Source: Pseudomonas taetrolens
GTDB taxonomy: Bacteria; Pseudomonadota; Gammaproteobacteria; Pseudomonadales; Pseudomonadaceae
Length of the DNA: 64,000 nucleotides
Assembly (NCBI RefSeq): GCF_900475285.1
Contig: NZ_LS483370.1
Span: 510,001-574,000, forward strand
Direction: 5' to 3'
Within the stretch, counting starts at the first letter, position 1; each line of letters starts with the position of its first letter. The notes below the pieces were generated by a model. The model was not told where the DNA came from. It made no database searches and saw only the letters and a program-made list of their open reading frames with translations. The translations under genes and the position numbers were made by a program. Shown in pieces: positions 1 to 15,900 of the stretch.

Positions 1-1938
<1,938 letters not shown>

Positions 1939-2097
1939 ATATAACACCCAAGCAATTTGCTGACTCGAAAGAGCACCAGATTGCGGTGTGTGAAGACGAT
2001 ACAAACCGAAAGTTTGCAATTCACAAAACACCGACTCTATTACATACCCATTCGCTGGAGCGTGAACCGAAAGGTAAACGACCTGGCTACCGAATTT

Positions 2098-2213
2098 CTT
2101 GACGACCATAGAGCATTGGAACCACCTGATCCCATCCCGAACTCAGCAGTGAAACGATGCATCGCCGATGGTAGTGTGGGGTTTCCCCATGTGAGAGTAG
2201 GTCATCGTCAAGA
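2098..2213 (+). rRNA. rrf: 5S ribosomal RNA
   Basis: A 116-nt segment carries the typical gammaproteobacterial 5S core (CCTGATCCCATCCCGAACTCAG and CGATGGTAGTGTGGGG, seen at about 2126-2182). Its ends pair with each other: TTGACGACC at 2099-2107 pairs with the complementary 3' end at 2201-2212. It follows the 23S gene after a spacer of about 160 nt (1939-2097) with no tRNA and no supported ORF. It is the last gene of the rRNA operon. Ends are good to within about 2 nt. Confidence 0.96.
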
Positions 2214-2222
2214 TTAAATTCC

Positions 2223-2262
2223 AAACCCCCTGTCTGCTCACGCAGACAGGGGGTTTGTTTTT
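2223..2262 (+). terminator. Rho-independent terminator of the rRNA operon
   Basis: Perfect 15-bp inverted repeat (2223-2237 with 2242-2256) around a 4-nt loop, GC-rich in the stem and followed by a T-rich tract. It lies 10 nt after 5S rRNA, the expected place for the end of rrn transcription. Confidence 0.93.
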
Positions 2263-2293
2263 GTGCCGAGAAAAAATGCGCTCGATGCAGCGA

Positions 2294-2325
2294 TTGCACG
2301 AGCAAAATGCTCTTGCGCTTATACT
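2294..2325 (+). promoter_or_regulatory. Possible sigma70 promoter for birA-coaX
   Basis: A good -10 (TATACT, 2320-2325) sits in the gap between the rrn terminator and birA. The nearest -35-like hexamer, TTGCAC at 2294-2299, is 20 nt upstream, which is longer than ideal. The promoter is plausible because birA needs its own start after the rRNA terminator, but the -35 call is weak. Confidence 0.4.
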
Positions 2326-2409
2326 GTGAATGGCAGTGAGGCGTAGCCTTTCTATGCAATGGCGCTGCTCATGGCTATTATGCGTCCCTCATTGTGAGGC
2401 GATACGTGC

Positions 2410-3357
2410 ATGCTGACGTTGTTGAAACTCCTTAAAGACGGTCGATTCCATTCCGGGCAAGCGCTGGGAGCTGCGCTAGGCATTAGTCGCAGTGCTGTGT
2501 GGAAGCAGCTTCAGAACTTGGAGTCAGATCTGAACTTGTCGATTCATAAAGTTCGTGGTCGTGGTTATCAGTTGGCCGCTCCTTTAGAGCTCCTTGAGTT
2601 AGATCAGTTGGCCGCTGGCCCTTGGCCCGTTACTGTCCATCACTCCATTGACTCTACAAACGCTGAGGCCTTGCGCTCGATTGAGCGAGGTGTGACGGCG
2701 CCCTTCGTAATTGTTGCAGAGAGACAGACTGCTGGCAGAGGGAGAAGGGGGCGCAAGTGGGTAAGTCCGTTTGCTGAGAATATTTACTACAGCCTGGTTC
2801 TTCGCATGGACGGCGGTATGCGTCAGCTTGAAGGGCTTAGTCTTGTCGTAGGTCTCGCTGTTTTGAGCGCGCTTAGAGGTCTTGGCATATCGAACGCAGG
2901 GCTCAAATGGCCGAATGATGTCCTGGTCGCCAACAAGAAAATTGCCGGTATTTTGCTTGAGCTTGTGGGTGATCCGGCTGACGTATGCCACGTGGTTCTC
3001 GGTATTGGAATCAACGTAAATATGAAGTTGGCCAATGAAGTGGATCAGGCATGGACGTCGCTTGCACTAGAGTCGGGGGCAGCGATAAATCGTAATGTAC
3101 TGGTATCTGCTCTTAACGAAAGCTTGCTCAAGTACCTAGAGCTGCATGAGGCCATGGGCTTCTCGGCTATTCAAGCAGAGTGGGAGCAGAACCACTTATG
3201 GCAGGGGTGCGAAGTGTCCTTGATCGCGGGAGTGCACCAGGTTGATGGTACGGTCATCGGTATTGATCAGCAGGGTGCGCTGCGCATGAGCGTTGATGGC
3301 GAGGAAAAAGTATTTAGCGGTGGAGAGTTGAGCTTGAGGTTGCGCCATGATTCTTGA
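2410..3357 (+). CDS. birA: Bifunctional biotin-[acetyl-CoA-carboxylase] ligase / biotin operon repressor BirA
   Basis: Activates biotin with ATP and attaches it to the biotin carboxyl carrier protein; the holo form also represses biotin genes. The 315-residue protein has an N-terminal winged helix (about 1-60, with the recognition helix near [10 protein letters not shown]). The catalytic domain follows, with the biotinyl-AMP loop GRGRRGRKW (109-117) and the KWPNDV motif (166-171). A C-terminal SH3-like domain completes it, as in E. coli BirA (321 aa), so DNA binding is likely retained. The 3' end overlaps coaX by 11 bp, which suggests translational coupling. Order rrn-birA-coaX is conserved in Pseudomonas. 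Confidence 0.96.
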   Translation: MLTLLKLLKDGRFHSGQALGAALGISRSAVWKQLQNLESDLNLSIHKVRGRGYQLAAPLELLELDQLAAGPWPVTVHHSIDSTNAEALRSIERGVTAPFVIVAERQTAGRGRRGRKWVSPFAENIYYSLVLRMDGGMRQLEGLSLVVGLAVLSALRGLGISNAGLKWPNDVLVANKKIAGILLELVGDPADVCHVVLGIGINVNMKLANEVDQAWTSLALESGAAINRNVLVSALNESLLKYLELHEAMGFSAIQAEWEQNHLWQGCEVSLIAGVHQVDGTVIGIDQQGALRMSVDGEEKVFSGGELSLRLRHDS

Positions 3358-4090
3358 AATGGACTGCGGCAATAGCTTTATCAAGTGGCGTGTCCTGGAC
3401 GGTGCTCTGGCGGTTGCTGGTGGTGTAGTGGACTCTGATGCGGGGCTTATCGCTGCCGTTTTGGCGGTTCCTGCGTTGTGCGTAACACGCTGTCGCTTGG
3501 TCAGCGTGCGCAGTGATGAAGAAACCTCGAGCCTGGTCGCGTCCATCGGTGCAGCGTTCGGTGTCGAGGTGTTGTGTGCGAAACCTGCCGAGAGTGTGGC
3601 GGGAGTCAGTAATGGGTACGTTGATTTTACGCGCCTGGGTCTTGACCGTTGGTTGGCGCTCATTGGTGGCTTTGAGCTGGCTAGCGGCGCATGCCTGATA
3701 CTGGATTTTGGTACTGCGATTACGGCAGATTTTGTTGCGTCTGATGGGCGGCATTTAGGGGGGTTCATATGCCCTGGAATGCCCTTGATGCGTGATCAAT
3801 TGCGTACGCATACCCGGCGAATCAGATATGACAATGTATCTGCGGAGCAGGCACTTCTGGATCGTACGCCAGGGCGCACAACGGTTGAGGCCGTAGAGCG
3901 GGGGTGCTTGTTGATGGTGCGAGGGTTTGTATTGACCCAGTTGGAGTTGGCGCGTGAGTACTGGGGGCAAGATTACGAGGTTTTCCTTACGGGAGGAGAC
4001 GCTATTCTCGTGAGGGATATGGTTCCTGGTGCGCGTTTGGTCCAAGACCTTGTATTTGTCGGCTTGGCTGTTGCTTGTCCTTTTGCCTGA
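3347..4090 (+). CDS. coaX: Type III pantothenate kinase
   Basis: Catalyses ATP-dependent phosphorylation of pantothenate, the first step of coenzyme A synthesis. Type III enzymes need a monovalent cation and are not inhibited by CoA. The 247-aa protein has the N-terminal phosphate-binding motif DCGNSFIKW (6-14), the central DRW segment and DFGTAITAD, all characteristic of the ASKHA-fold CoaX family. The ATG lies inside the end of birA (11-bp overlap), so the two are probably one transcript. Pseudomonads generally use CoaX rather than CoaA. Confidence 0.96.
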   Translation: MILEMDCGNSFIKWRVLDGALAVAGGVVDSDAGLIAAVLAVPALCVTRCRLVSVRSDEETSSLVASIGAAFGVEVLCAKPAESVAGVSNGYVDFTRLGLDRWLALIGGFELASGACLILDFGTAITADFVASDGRHLGGFICPGMPLMRDQLRTHTRRIRYDNVSAEQALLDRTPGRTTVEAVERGCLLMVRGFVLTQLELAREYWGQDYEVFLTGGDAILVRDMVPGARLVQDLVFVGLAVACPFA

Positions 4091-4097
4091 GGTCTTT

Positions 4098-4571
4098 ATG
4101 CGCTGGCTGTTTCTGTTGTTGGTTGTACTCAATATTTTCTATTACATCTGGCACCAGCAAGAGGCCCCCCTCAGGGCAAAGGAAGTTATTTCCTTGCCAT
4201 TGCACAAAGGGGTTCAGCAGGGCATCAGTCTGCTCAGTGAGGCCCGACCCGGCTCATTGGCCGGTGAGGTCCAGGATGGTGAGGCAGGTGCTGAGTGCTT
4301 CTATCTTGGAGGGTTCTCCAGTGAAAGCATGATGCGAAACGTTCAGCGCAGGTTGGCGGGCATGGATATTCATGCTGAACCGGTTGAGACGGGTTGGGGT
4401 GGCTCGACAGTCTATGCCTTGAGCGTTGCACAGGATGGCAGGGGACGAGAGGCAGATATGGTTTTTCAGGAGCTTGCTAATGAATTCAATGAGTTAAAAT
4501 ACAAAAAAATGCGTTGCCAGGGCTTGCAGCTACCCAATAGTTTGCATAGAATGGCGCCCGCTCCACAGTGA
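4098..4571 (+). CDS. Small membrane-anchored SPOR-like protein, function unknown
   Basis: The chosen ATG gives 157 residues beginning MRWLFLLLVVLNIFYYIW, a single N-terminal membrane segment. A longer in-frame ORF from 4029 would overlap coaX by 62 bp and place an odd sequence before this anchor. The C-terminal half (about 75-145) contains CFYLGGF followed by an alpha/beta pattern, like the SPOR domain that binds denuded peptidoglycan. It lies 7 bp after coaX and is probably co-transcribed. The position matches the conserved hypothetical gene downstream of coaX in P. aeruginosa. The SPOR assignment is inference from pattern, and the exact role is not known. Confidence 0.8.
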   Translation: MRWLFLLLVVLNIFYYIWHQQEAPLRAKEVISLPLHKGVQQGISLLSEARPGSLAGEVQDGEAGAECFYLGGFSSESMMRNVQRRLAGMDIHAEPVETGWGGSTVYALSVAQDGRGREADMVFQELANEFNELKYKKMRCQGLQLPNSLHRMAPAPQ

Positions 4572-4640
4572 ATGCCTGAAAGGTATTTGGGTGTAGAGTT
4601 GGTTGAGTTGCTAACTTCTTGAAATTCTTGAAAAAAGCGC

Positions 4641-4668
4641 TTGACAGAAGGGTGGAATGATGTAGAAT
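4641..4668 (+). promoter_or_regulatory. Strong sigma70 promoter for the tRNA-Tyr-Gly-Thr cluster
   Basis: Consensus -35 TTGACA (4641-4646) and -10 TAGAAT (4663-4668) are separated by 16 nt. The -10 ends 13 nt before tRNA-Tyr. A GC-rich discriminator (TGCCTCGCT) follows, as expected for a stable-RNA promoter. Confidence 0.88.
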
Positions 4669-4681
4669 TCTGCCTCGCTTA

Positions 4682-4766
<85 letters not shown>

Positions 4767-4791
4767 TATTTAAGTTCGAATAGCAAGATAT

Positions 4792-4865
<74 letters not shown>

Positions 4866-4891
4866 GTCTTGCTGTTTGCGTAATGTGTTTT

Positions 4892-4967
4892 GCTCTTGTA
4901 GCTCAGTTGGTAGAGCACACCCTTGGTAAGGGTGAGGTCAGCGGTTCAAATCCGCTCAAGAGCTCCA
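4892..4967 (+). tRNA. tRNA-Thr (anticodon GGT)
   Basis: A 76-nt cloverleaf with acceptor GCTCTTG/CAAGAGC, T loop TTCAAAT and encoded CCA. Anticodon GGT is at 4925-4927. In P. aeruginosa and many other gammaproteobacteria a tuf gene follows directly; here a terminator does. Confidence 0.97.
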
Positions 4968-4973
4968 TATAAC

Positions 4974-5005
4974 AAGGCAGATATGAGAATATCTGCCTTT
5001 GTTTT
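4974..5005 (+). terminator. Terminator after the tRNA-Tyr-Gly-Thr cluster
   Basis: Perfect 11-bp inverted repeat (4974-4984 with 4989-4999), GAGA loop, then TGTTTT. It sits 6 nt after tRNA-Thr, so transcription of the tRNA cluster probably ends here rather than continuing into a tuf gene. Confidence 0.82.
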
Positions 5006-5162
5006 AACAGGTGTGTAACCTGTCTGGAGTGTTTGCTGGTGGTGCTGATTATGGTGCTGCTGCTCTGGTTGGTTGTTGCAATTGTGGGTAGCCCGCATTC
5101 TGCTGCTCACTGCGTCATCAGGCTGTTTTCAGGTGTGGTGGCAAAAGTAATTGCACTGGTTG

Positions 5163-5191
5163 TTGAAAAGTCTCTCTCGTGCCTGCATAAT
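5163..5191 (+). promoter_or_regulatory. Probable promoter for tRNA-Trp-secE-nusG
   Basis: TTGAAA (5163-5168) and CATAAT (5186-5191) are spaced by 17 nt, and the -10 ends 20 nt before tRNA-Trp. Because a terminator lies upstream at 4974-5005, a separate promoter here is expected. Confidence 0.65.
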
Positions 5192-5211
5192 TGGCGGCTC
5201 GATAATGTTTT

Positions 5212-5287
5212 AGGTCAGTAGCTCAATTGGCAGAGCGACGGTCTCCAAAACCGTAGGTTGGGGGTTCGATTCCCTCCTGACCTGCCA
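5212..5287 (+). tRNA. tRNA-Trp (anticodon CCA)
   Basis: A 76-nt cloverleaf with acceptor AGGTCAG/CTGACCT and CCA encoded after the discriminator G. Anticodon CCA is at 5245-5247 in loop CTCCAAA. It stands 45 nt before secE, the usual tRNA-Trp-secE-nusG linkage. Confidence 0.97.
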
Positions 5288-5332
5288 GATTCGCTCATTG
5301 CGTCTGGCTTTCTTTTCACAGGATCCTCTTAG

Positions 5333-5701
5333 ATGACTCCCAAGGCTGAAGTTCAAGGCTCTCGCTTCGATCTCCTCAAGTGGCTTGTAGTGGTTGCTCT
5401 TGTGGTGGTTGGCGTTGTTGGGAATCAGTATTATTCTGGTTCGCCGATCCTGTATCGTGTCATAGCACTTCTTGTTATAGCTGCTGTTGCTGCCTATGTG
5501 GGCTTGCAGACAGCAAAGGGCAAGTCGTTCTCTGTCTTGGTGAAGGAAGCTCGTACTGAGATTCGTAAAGTCGTATGGCCAACTCGCCAAGAAACTACGC
5601 AGACTACGTTGATCGTGGTGGCTGTTGTTCTTGTTATGGCGTTGCTGTTGTGGGGTTTAGATTCCCTGCTCGGCTGGCTCGTTTCCTTGATTGTTGGCTA
5701 A
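5333..5701 (+). CDS. secE: Preprotein translocase subunit SecE
   Basis: An inner-membrane subunit that clamps and stabilises SecY in the SecYEG channel. At 122 aa it is close to E. coli SecE (127 aa). It has three hydrophobic segments: about 16-35, 40-60 and 92-115. The conserved cytosolic stretch EARTEIRKVVWPTRQE precedes the last membrane helix and is the family signature. It begins 45 nt after tRNA-Trp and 9 nt separate it from nusG, so they form one transcript. Confidence 0.97.
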   Translation: MTPKAEVQGSRFDLLKWLVVVALVVVGVVGNQYYSGSPILYRVIALLVIAAVAAYVGLQTAKGKSFSVLVKEARTEIRKVVWPTRQETTQTTLIVVAVVLVMALLLWGLDSLLGWLVSLIVG

Positions 5702-5710
5702 GGGTGTCCC

Positions 5711-6244
5711 GTGGCTAAGCGTTGGTACGTAGTGCATGCTTATTCGGGTTACGAAAAGCATGTTATGCGCTCTTTGATTGAGCGTATTAAGCTGGCAGGC
5801 ATGGAAGATGGCTTCGGCGAAATTCTGGTTCCCACTGAAGAAGTGGTTGAAATGCGTAATGGCCAGAAACGCAAAAGCGAACGCAAGTTCTTCCCTGGCT
5901 ATGTGCTGGTACAGATGGACATGAGCGAAGGGACTTGGCACTTGGTCAAGGATACCCCTCGCGTAATGGGCTTTATTGGTGGTACTGCCGACAAGCCGGC
6001 GCCGATCACTGATAAAGAGGCGGAAGCGATTCTGCGTCGTGTTGCTGATGGTAGCGACAAGCCCAAGCCGAAAACGCTGTTCGAGCCAGGTGAAGTTGTT
6101 CGTGTCACCGACGGTCCGTTCGCTGATTTCAATGGCACTGTTGAAGAAGTTAACTACGAAAAGAGCCGTATCCAAGTGGCAGTGCTCATTTTCGGTCGCT
6201 CTACTCCGGTAGAGCTAGAGTTTAGCCAGGTCGAAAAGGTCTAG
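5711..6244 (+). CDS. nusG: Transcription termination/antitermination factor NusG
   Basis: Binds the clamp of RNA polymerase, suppresses pausing and couples the enzyme to Rho or to the ribosome via S10. The 177-aa protein starts at a GTG with the sequence [18 protein letters not shown]. The NGN domain spans about 1-115 and contains [11 protein letters not shown]-terminal KOW domain begins near residue 124 ([21 protein letters not shown]). Length and both domains are standard. It is followed by a GC-rich hairpin, so the secE-nusG transcript may end before rplK. Confidence 0.97.
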   Translation: MAKRWYVVHAYSGYEKHVMRSLIERIKLAGMEDGFGEILVPTEEVVEMRNGQKRKSERKFFPGYVLVQMDMSEGTWHLVKDTPRVMGFIGGTADKPAPITDKEAEAILRRVADGSDKPKPKTLFEPGEVVRVTDGPFADFNGTVEEVNYEKSRIQVAVLIFGRSTPVELEFSQVEKV

Positions 6245-6259
6245 CTGAACACGAATCCC

Positions 6260-6288
6260 AACCCCATGGCTTCGGCTGTGGGGTTTTG
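6260..6288 (+). terminator. Hairpin after nusG, probable terminator
   Basis: An 11-bp stem (6260-6270 with 6275-6285, including two G-T pairs) closes on a TTCG tetraloop and is followed by a short T-rich stretch (TTGTC). Termination may be partial because the T tract is weak. Confidence 0.65.
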
Positions 6289-6289
6289 T

Positions 6290-6360
6290 CGTCACTGGGA
6301 TAAACGCGCAAGTAACCGGGGAGCCTTTCTAGGCGTTTGAACCCGTAATTGGAGTGCCTC
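6290..6360 (+). promoter_or_regulatory. rplK leader, candidate L1-binding autoregulatory site
   Basis: The 5' region before rplK contains GGGGAGCCTTTCTAGGC (about 6318-6334), a small GCCT/AGGC hairpin with flanking purines. In E. coli the L11-L1 mRNA leader mimics the L1 site of 23S rRNA and L1 represses its own operon. The resemblance here is by eye and the function is inferred. Confidence 0.45.
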
Positions 6361-6792
6361 ATGGCCAAGAAGATTACCGCTTACATCAAGCTGCAAGTGA
6401 AGGCCGCTCAGGCCAACCCAAGCCCACCTGTCGGCCCTGCTCTGGGTCAACATGGTGTGAACATCATGGAGTTCTGCAAAGCTTTCAACGCCCGTACTCA
6501 GGGTATTGAGCCAGGCCTGCCGACTCCTGTGATCATCACTGTTTACAGTGACCGCAGCTTCACTTTCGAAACTAAAAGCACCCCTGCAGCAGTACTGCTG
6601 AAGAAGGCTGCCGGTTTGACTAGCGGTTCCGCTCGTCCAAACACCGTTAAGGTTGGCACTATTACCCGTGCTCAGCTGGAAGAAATCGCGAAAACCAAAA
6701 ACGCGGATCTGACTGCAGCTGATATGGATGCAGCCGTGCGTACCATCGCCGGTTCTGCTCGTAGCATGGGCCTTAACGTGGAGGGTGTGTAA
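6361..6792 (+). CDS. rplK: 50S ribosomal protein L11
   Basis: Binds the GTPase-associated centre of 23S rRNA and is required for RelA activation. The start used is [13 protein letters not shown], giving 143 aa as in other Pseudomonas. An in-frame upstream codon at 6349 adds only MECL without a better ribosome site. The protein has the Pro-rich N-terminal domain ([20 protein letters not shown]) and the C-terminal rRNA-binding domain. It overlaps rplA by one base (TAATG), typical of translational coupling. Confidence 0.98.
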   Translation: MAKKITAYIKLQVKAAQANPSPPVGPALGQHGVNIMEFCKAFNARTQGIEPGLPTPVIITVYSDRSFTFETKSTPAAVLLKKAAGLTSGSARPNTVKVGTITRAQLEEIAKTKNADLTAADMDAAVRTIAGSARSMGLNVEGV

Positions 6793-7487
6793 TGGCTAAG
6801 CTGACCAAGCGTCAAAAGGCAATCGCCGGCAAAATTGAAGCTGGCAAGTCTTACAACTTTGTAGACGCTGCTGCTTTGCTGGCTGAGCTGTCCACTGTCA
6901 AGTTCAGCGAGTCTTTTGACATCGCCGTTAACCTGGGTGTAGACCCACGTAAATCTGACCAGGTTGTTCGTAGCGCTACTGTGCTGCCACACGGCACTGG
7001 CAAGACTGTACGTGTAGCTGTGTTCACCCAGGGTCCAGCTGCTGAAGCTGCTCTGGCTGCCGGCGCTGATCGCGTTGGTATGGACGACCTGGCTGCCGAA
7101 ATGAAAGGCGGCGATCTGAACTACGACGTCGTTATTGCATCCCCGGACGCAATGCGTGTTGTTGGTCAGTTGGGTCAGATCCTCGGCCCACGTGGCCTGA
7201 TGCCTAACCCTAAGGTTGGTACCGTAACTCCGGACGTAGCTACTGCAGTCAAGAATGCAAAGGCTGGTCAGGTTCGTTATCGCACTGACAAAAACGGTAT
7301 CATCCACACTTCCGTTGGCAAGATCGGCTTCGATGCCGTGAAGCTGAAGGAAAACGTTGAAGCCCTGATCGCTGATCTGAAGCGTATCAAGCCAGCTTCT
7401 TCGAAAGGTATTTATGTTAAGCGCGTTACCCTGAGCACCACTATGGGCCCAGGCCTGGTCATCGACCAGGGTTCCTTGGACGCGTAA
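6792..7487 (+). CDS. rplA: 50S ribosomal protein L1
   Basis: Forms the mobile L1 stalk that helps release E-site tRNA and acts as translational repressor of the rplKA mRNA in enterobacteria. The 231-aa length matches the family. The conserved [16 protein letters not shown] stretch identifies it. Its ATG overlaps the rplK stop codon. About 195 nt of leader follow before rplJ. Confidence 0.98.
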   Translation: MAKLTKRQKAIAGKIEAGKSYNFVDAAALLAELSTVKFSESFDIAVNLGVDPRKSDQVVRSATVLPHGTGKTVRVAVFTQGPAAEAALAAGADRVGMDDLAAEMKGGDLNYDVVIASPDAMRVVGQLGQILGPRGLMPNPKVGTVTPDVATAVKNAKAGQVRYRTDKNGIIHTSVGKIGFDAVKLKENVEALIADLKRIKPASSKGIYVKRVTLSTTMGPGLVIDQGSLDA

Positions 7488-7509
7488 GACAAATTGGCGC
7501 GTGTTAATG

Positions 7510-7682
7510 CGCCAATGAAAGATTGGGGTCCCTGCCTGGCGGGGGCTATCCAAGACCGTAGGCGACGCAAGTCTTAAACCTCAAGCCTACGCAGATGGTG
7601 CTCCCGGTTCCTTACCGAATCAGACACCAAAACGACATCCAGCTTCGGCAGGATGAAACGGTAACAAGCAGGAGTTAAACCC
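7510..7682 (+). promoter_or_regulatory. L10 leader: autoregulatory mRNA structure before rplJ-rplL
   Basis: The 195-nt gap before rplJ holds several complementary blocks, including GTAGGCG (7559-7565) pairing with CGCCTAC-like sequence further down (CCTACGC, 7587-7593). It has the overall form of the gammaproteobacterial L10 leader, which the L10(L12)4 complex binds to repress translation of rplJ-rplL. Assigned from position and general sequence form; a covariance search would settle the boundaries. Confidence 0.65.
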
Positions 7683-8183
7683 GTGGCAATTAAACTCGAA
7701 GACAAGAAGGCCATCGTCGCTGAAGTCAACGAGGCTGCCAAAGTTGCCCTGTCCGCTGTTGTGGCTGATGCCCGCGGTGTGACAGTAAGCGCTATGACCG
7801 GACTCCGTAAAGAGGCCCGTGAAGCTGGCGTTTACGTACGTGTTGTACGTAACACCCTGCTCAAGCGCGCTGTTGCTGACACTGATTACAGTGTTCTCAA
7901 CGACGTGTTCACTGGCCCGACCTTGATCGCATTCTCCAACGAACATCCAGGCGCTGCTGCCCGTTTGTTCAAAGAGTTCGCTAAAGGTCAGGATAAGTTC
8001 GAGATCAAGGCAGCTGCGTTTGAGGGCAAGTACCTCGCAGCTAATCAGATCGACGTACTGGCAAGTCTGCCGACCCGTGACGAAGCAATTTCTCAGCTGA
8101 TGAGCGTGATTCAAGGCGCTACCAGCAAATTGGCTCGTACTCTGGCGGCCCTTCGCGACCAGAAAGAAGCTGCTGCAGCCTAA
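7683..8183 (+). CDS. rplJ: 50S ribosomal protein L10
   Basis: Base of the L12 stalk; recruits L7/L12 dimers to 23S rRNA and autoregulates through the leader upstream. The 166-aa protein starts at a GTG ([15 protein letters not shown]), preceded by AGGAG at 7670-7674. The N-terminal rRNA-binding part contains [20 protein letters not shown], and the C-terminal helix carries L12 docking sites. It is followed 80 nt later by rplL. Confidence 0.98.
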   Translation: MAIKLEDKKAIVAEVNEAAKVALSAVVADARGVTVSAMTGLRKEAREAGVYVRVVRNTLLKRAVADTDYSVLNDVFTGPTLIAFSNEHPGAAARLFKEFAKGQDKFEIKAAAFEGKYLAANQIDVLASLPTRDEAISQLMSVIQGATSKLARTLAALRDQKEAAAA

Positions 8184-8263
8184 GGCTGAGCTACTCCTTT
8201 CAGCGTTTATTGTTTTTTTCGATGGCCGCGTAGGCTGTCACCCCAATACAGGAATTTATAGTC

Positions 8264-8629
8264 ATGTCTCTGACTAACGACCAAATCATCGAAGCAATCG
8301 GCGAAAAATCCGTTCTGGAAATCGTTGAGCTGATCAAAGCAATGGAAGAGAAGTTCGGCGTTTCCGCTGCTGCTGCTTCTGCTGGTCCTGCTGCTGCCGC
8401 TGCTGTTGTTGAAGAGCAAACTGAATTCAACGTCATGCTGCTGGAAGCTGGCGAGAAGAAAGTTAACGTGATCAAGGCTGTACGTGAACTGACCGGTCTG
8501 GGCCTGAAAGAAGCCAAGGCAGTAGTTGACGGCGCTCCAGCTATGGTTCTGGAAGCTGTTGCTAAAGACGCAGCTGACAAAGCCAAGGCTACCTTGGAAG
8601 AAGCAGGCGCTAAAGTCGAGCTGAAGTAA
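8264..8629 (+). CDS. rplL: 50S ribosomal protein L7/L12
   Basis: The multicopy stalk protein that recruits and activates EF-G, EF-Tu and other translational GTPases. The 121-aa protein has an N-terminal dimerisation helix (1-30) and an Ala-rich hinge (about 35-52). The C-terminal factor-binding domain contains [20 protein letters not shown]. It is separated from rpoB by an attenuator, so L12 is made in excess over polymerase subunits. Confidence 0.98.
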   Translation: MSLTNDQIIEAIGEKSVLEIVELIKAMEEKFGVSAAAASAGPAAAAAVVEEQTEFNVMLLEAGEKKVNVIKAVRELTGLGLKEAKAVVDGAPAMVLEAVAKDAADKAKATLEEAGAKVELK

Positions 8630-8675
8630 GCATCGACCTTGCGTCTCCAGCCCCAGCGTTAAGCTGAAGGCTGAT

Positions 8676-8705
8676 GGCTGGTGGCTCTTGCCACCGGCCT
8701 TTTTC
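8676..8705 (+). terminator. rplL-rpoB transcription attenuator
   Basis: A 10-bp GC-rich inverted repeat (8676-8685 with 8690-8699) with a TCTT loop is followed by TTTTTCC. It lies between rplL and rpoB, where E. coli has a partial terminator that reduces rpoBC expression relative to the ribosomal genes. The rest of the 220-nt gap shows no gene. Confidence 0.82.
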
Positions 8706-8849
8706 CGTTATTGGCTGCCGACTGGGTCGGCGCCTTTAACGTGCTGTAACCACCCTGTGCGGTGGAGCAAACCAAGGGGTTTGCACGATTTTCTGGCTGC
8801 TCCCGTCGGGAGAGGCCAAACAAGCAGGTGACCAAGCTGGGGAACGCTG

Positions 8850-12923
<4,074 letters not shown>

Positions 12924-12987
12924 CACGTGACGCGAATCGAGAGCGGGGCTGTATTGCCCGCTCTCTGCTCCGCCAGGAGGAAAGGCC

Positions 12988-15900
12988 TTGAAAGACCTAC
13001 TGAATTTGCTGAAAAACCAGGGTCAAGTCGAAGAGTTCGACGCCATCCGTATTGGACTGGCATCGCCTGAGATGATCCGTTCGTGGTCGTTCGGTGAAGT
13101 TAAAAAGCCGGAAACCATCAACTACCGTACGTTCAAGCCTGAGCGTGACGGCCTGTTCTGCGCCAAAATCTTTGGCCCGGTAAAGGATTACGAGTGCCTG
13201 TGCGGTAAGTACAAGCGCTTGAAGCACCGTGGTGTGATCTGTGAGAAGTGTGGCGTTGAAGTCGCACTGGCCAAGGTCCGTCGCGAGCGCATGGCTCACA
13301 TTGAACTGGCTTCGCCAGTTGCTCACATCTGGTTCCTGAAATCGCTGCCGTCCCGTATCGGCTTGCTGATGGACATGACCCTGCGTGATATCGAACGCGT
13401 TCTCTACTTCGAGAGCTATGTCGTTATCGATCCAGGCATGACCACCCTTGAAAAAGGTCAGCTGCTGAACGACGAACAGTATTTTGAAGCGCTGGAAGAG
13501 TTCGGCGACGACTTTGATGCCCGTATGGGTGCTGAAGCTGTTCGCGAGCTGTTGCACGCTATCGATCTGGAGCACGAGATTGGCCGTCTGCGCGAAGAAA
13601 TTCCGCAAACCAACTCCGAAACCAAAATCAAGAAGCTGTCCAAGCGCTTGAAGTTGATGGAAGCCTTTTTGGGTTCCGGCAACCTTCCTGAGTGGATGGT
13701 GTTGACCGTTCTGCCGGTTCTGCCGCCAGATCTGCGTCCATTGGTTCCGTTGGATGGCGGTCGTTTCGCGACTTCCGACCTCAACGATCTGTATCGTCGA
13801 GTGATCAACCGTAACAACCGTTTGAAGCGCCTGCTTGATCTGTCCGCTCCGGACATCATCGTGCGCAACGAAAAGCGTATGTTGCAGGAAGCGGTCGATG
13901 CACTGCTCGACAACGGTCGTCGTGGTCGTGCCATCACCGGTTCGAACAAGCGTCCTTTGAAATCCCTGGCTGACATGATCAAGGGTAAGCAAGGTCGTTT
14001 CCGTCAGAACTTGCTCGGTAAGCGTGTTGACTACTCGGGTCGTTCGGTAATTACCGTAGGTCCGACCCTGCGTCTGCACCAGTGCGGTCTGCCGAAGAAA
14101 ATGGCTCTTGAGCTGTTCAAGCCATTCATTTTCGGCAAGCTGGAAATGCGCGGTCTTGCGACCACGATCAAAGCGGCCAAGAAAATGGTCGAGCGCGAAC
14201 TGCCAGAGGTTTGGGACGTTCTTGCTGAAGTCATTCGCGAACACCCGGTCCTCCTCAACCGTGCACCGACCCTTCACCGTCTGGGTATCCAGGCGTTTGA
14301 ACCAGTACTGATCGAAGGTAAGGCTATCCAGCTGCACCCATTGGTCTGTGCTGCGTACAACGCCGACTTCGACGGCGACCAAATGGCCGTGCACGTACCG
14401 CTGACGCTGGAAGCCCAGCTGGAAGCGCGTGCGTTGATGATGTCGACCAACAACATTCTGTCGCCAGCGAACGGTGAGCCAATCATCGTTCCATCGCAGG
14501 ACGTTGTATTGGGTCTGTACTACATGACGCGTGAAGCGATCAACGCCAAAGGCGAAGGTCGTGTATTCGCGGATCTGCAAGAAGTTGACCGTGTGTTCCG
14601 TGCTGGCGAAGCCGCACTGCATGCCAAGGTTAAAGTGCGGATCAACGAAACCGTCAATGACCGTGATGGCGGCAGCGTGAGCAACACTCGTATCGTCGAC
14701 ACTACAGTCGGTCGTGCGCTGTTGTTCCAGGTTGTGCCAAAAGGTCTGTCGTTCGATGTCGTCAACCTGCCGATGAAGAAAAAGGCGATCTCCAAGCTGA
14801 TCAACCAGTGCTACCGCGTGGTTGGTTTGAAAGAGACCGTTATCTTCGCTGACCAGTTGATGTACACCGGTTTCGCCTATTCGACCATTTCCGGCGTTTC
14901 CATCGGCGTTAACGACTTCGTTATCCCGGATGAAAAAGCTCGCATCATCAGTGCTGCCACTGATGAAGTGAAAGAGATCGAAAGTCAGTACGCCTCCGGC
15001 CTGGTAACCCAGGGCGAGAAGTACAACAAAGTAATCGACCTTTGGTCGAAAGCTAACGACGAAGTCTCCAAGGCAATGATGTCGAACCTCTCGAAAGAGA
15101 AGGTTATTGACCGTCACGGCAACGAAGTTGACCAAGAGTCGTTCAACTCGATGTACATGATGGCCGACTCCGGCGCACGGGGTTCTGCAGCGCAGATCCG
15201 TCAGCTGGCCGGTATGCGTGGTTTGATGGCCAAGCCGGATGGCTCCATCATTGAAACGCCGATTACTGCGAACTTCCGTGAAGGTTTGAGCGTACTTCAG
15301 TACTTCATCTCGACTCACGGTGCTCGTAAGGGTCTGGCGGATACCGCCTTGAAAACAGCCAACTCCGGTTACCTGACTCGTCGTCTGGTAGACGTGGCGC
15401 AAGACCTGGTTGTGACCGAAGTCGATTGCGGTACCGAACACGGTCTGCTGATGACTCCGCACATTGAAGGTGGCGATGTCGTTGAGCCGCTGGGTGAGCG
15501 CGTACTGGGTCGAGTTATCGCCCGTGACGTATTCAAGCCTGGCACCGAAGAAGTTATCGTTCCGGCCGGTACGCTGGTAGACGAGAAGTGGGTTGAGTTC
15601 ATCGAGCTGAACAGCATCGACGAAGTTATCGTACGCTCGCCAATCAGCTGCGAAACCCGTTTCGGTATCTGTGCCAAGTGCTACGGTCGTGACCTTGCTC
15701 GTGGTCACCAGGTGAACATTGGTGAAGCTGTCGGCGTAATTGCTGCTCAGTCCATCGGTGAGCCGGGTACACAGCTGACAATGCGTACGTTCCACATCGG
15801 TGGTGCGGCAAGCCGGACCTCTGCTGCTGACAGCGTTCAGGTGAAGAATGGCGGTACTGTCCGTCTGCATAACCTGAAGCACGTTGAGCGCGTAGATGGC

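Noticed and set aside
5033..5221. A 62-codon hydrophobic ORF in the gap where tuf is missing
   Set aside because: It runs into tRNA-Trp, has a weak start and is made mostly of hydrophobic residues from a GT-rich stretch. It is more likely non-coding.
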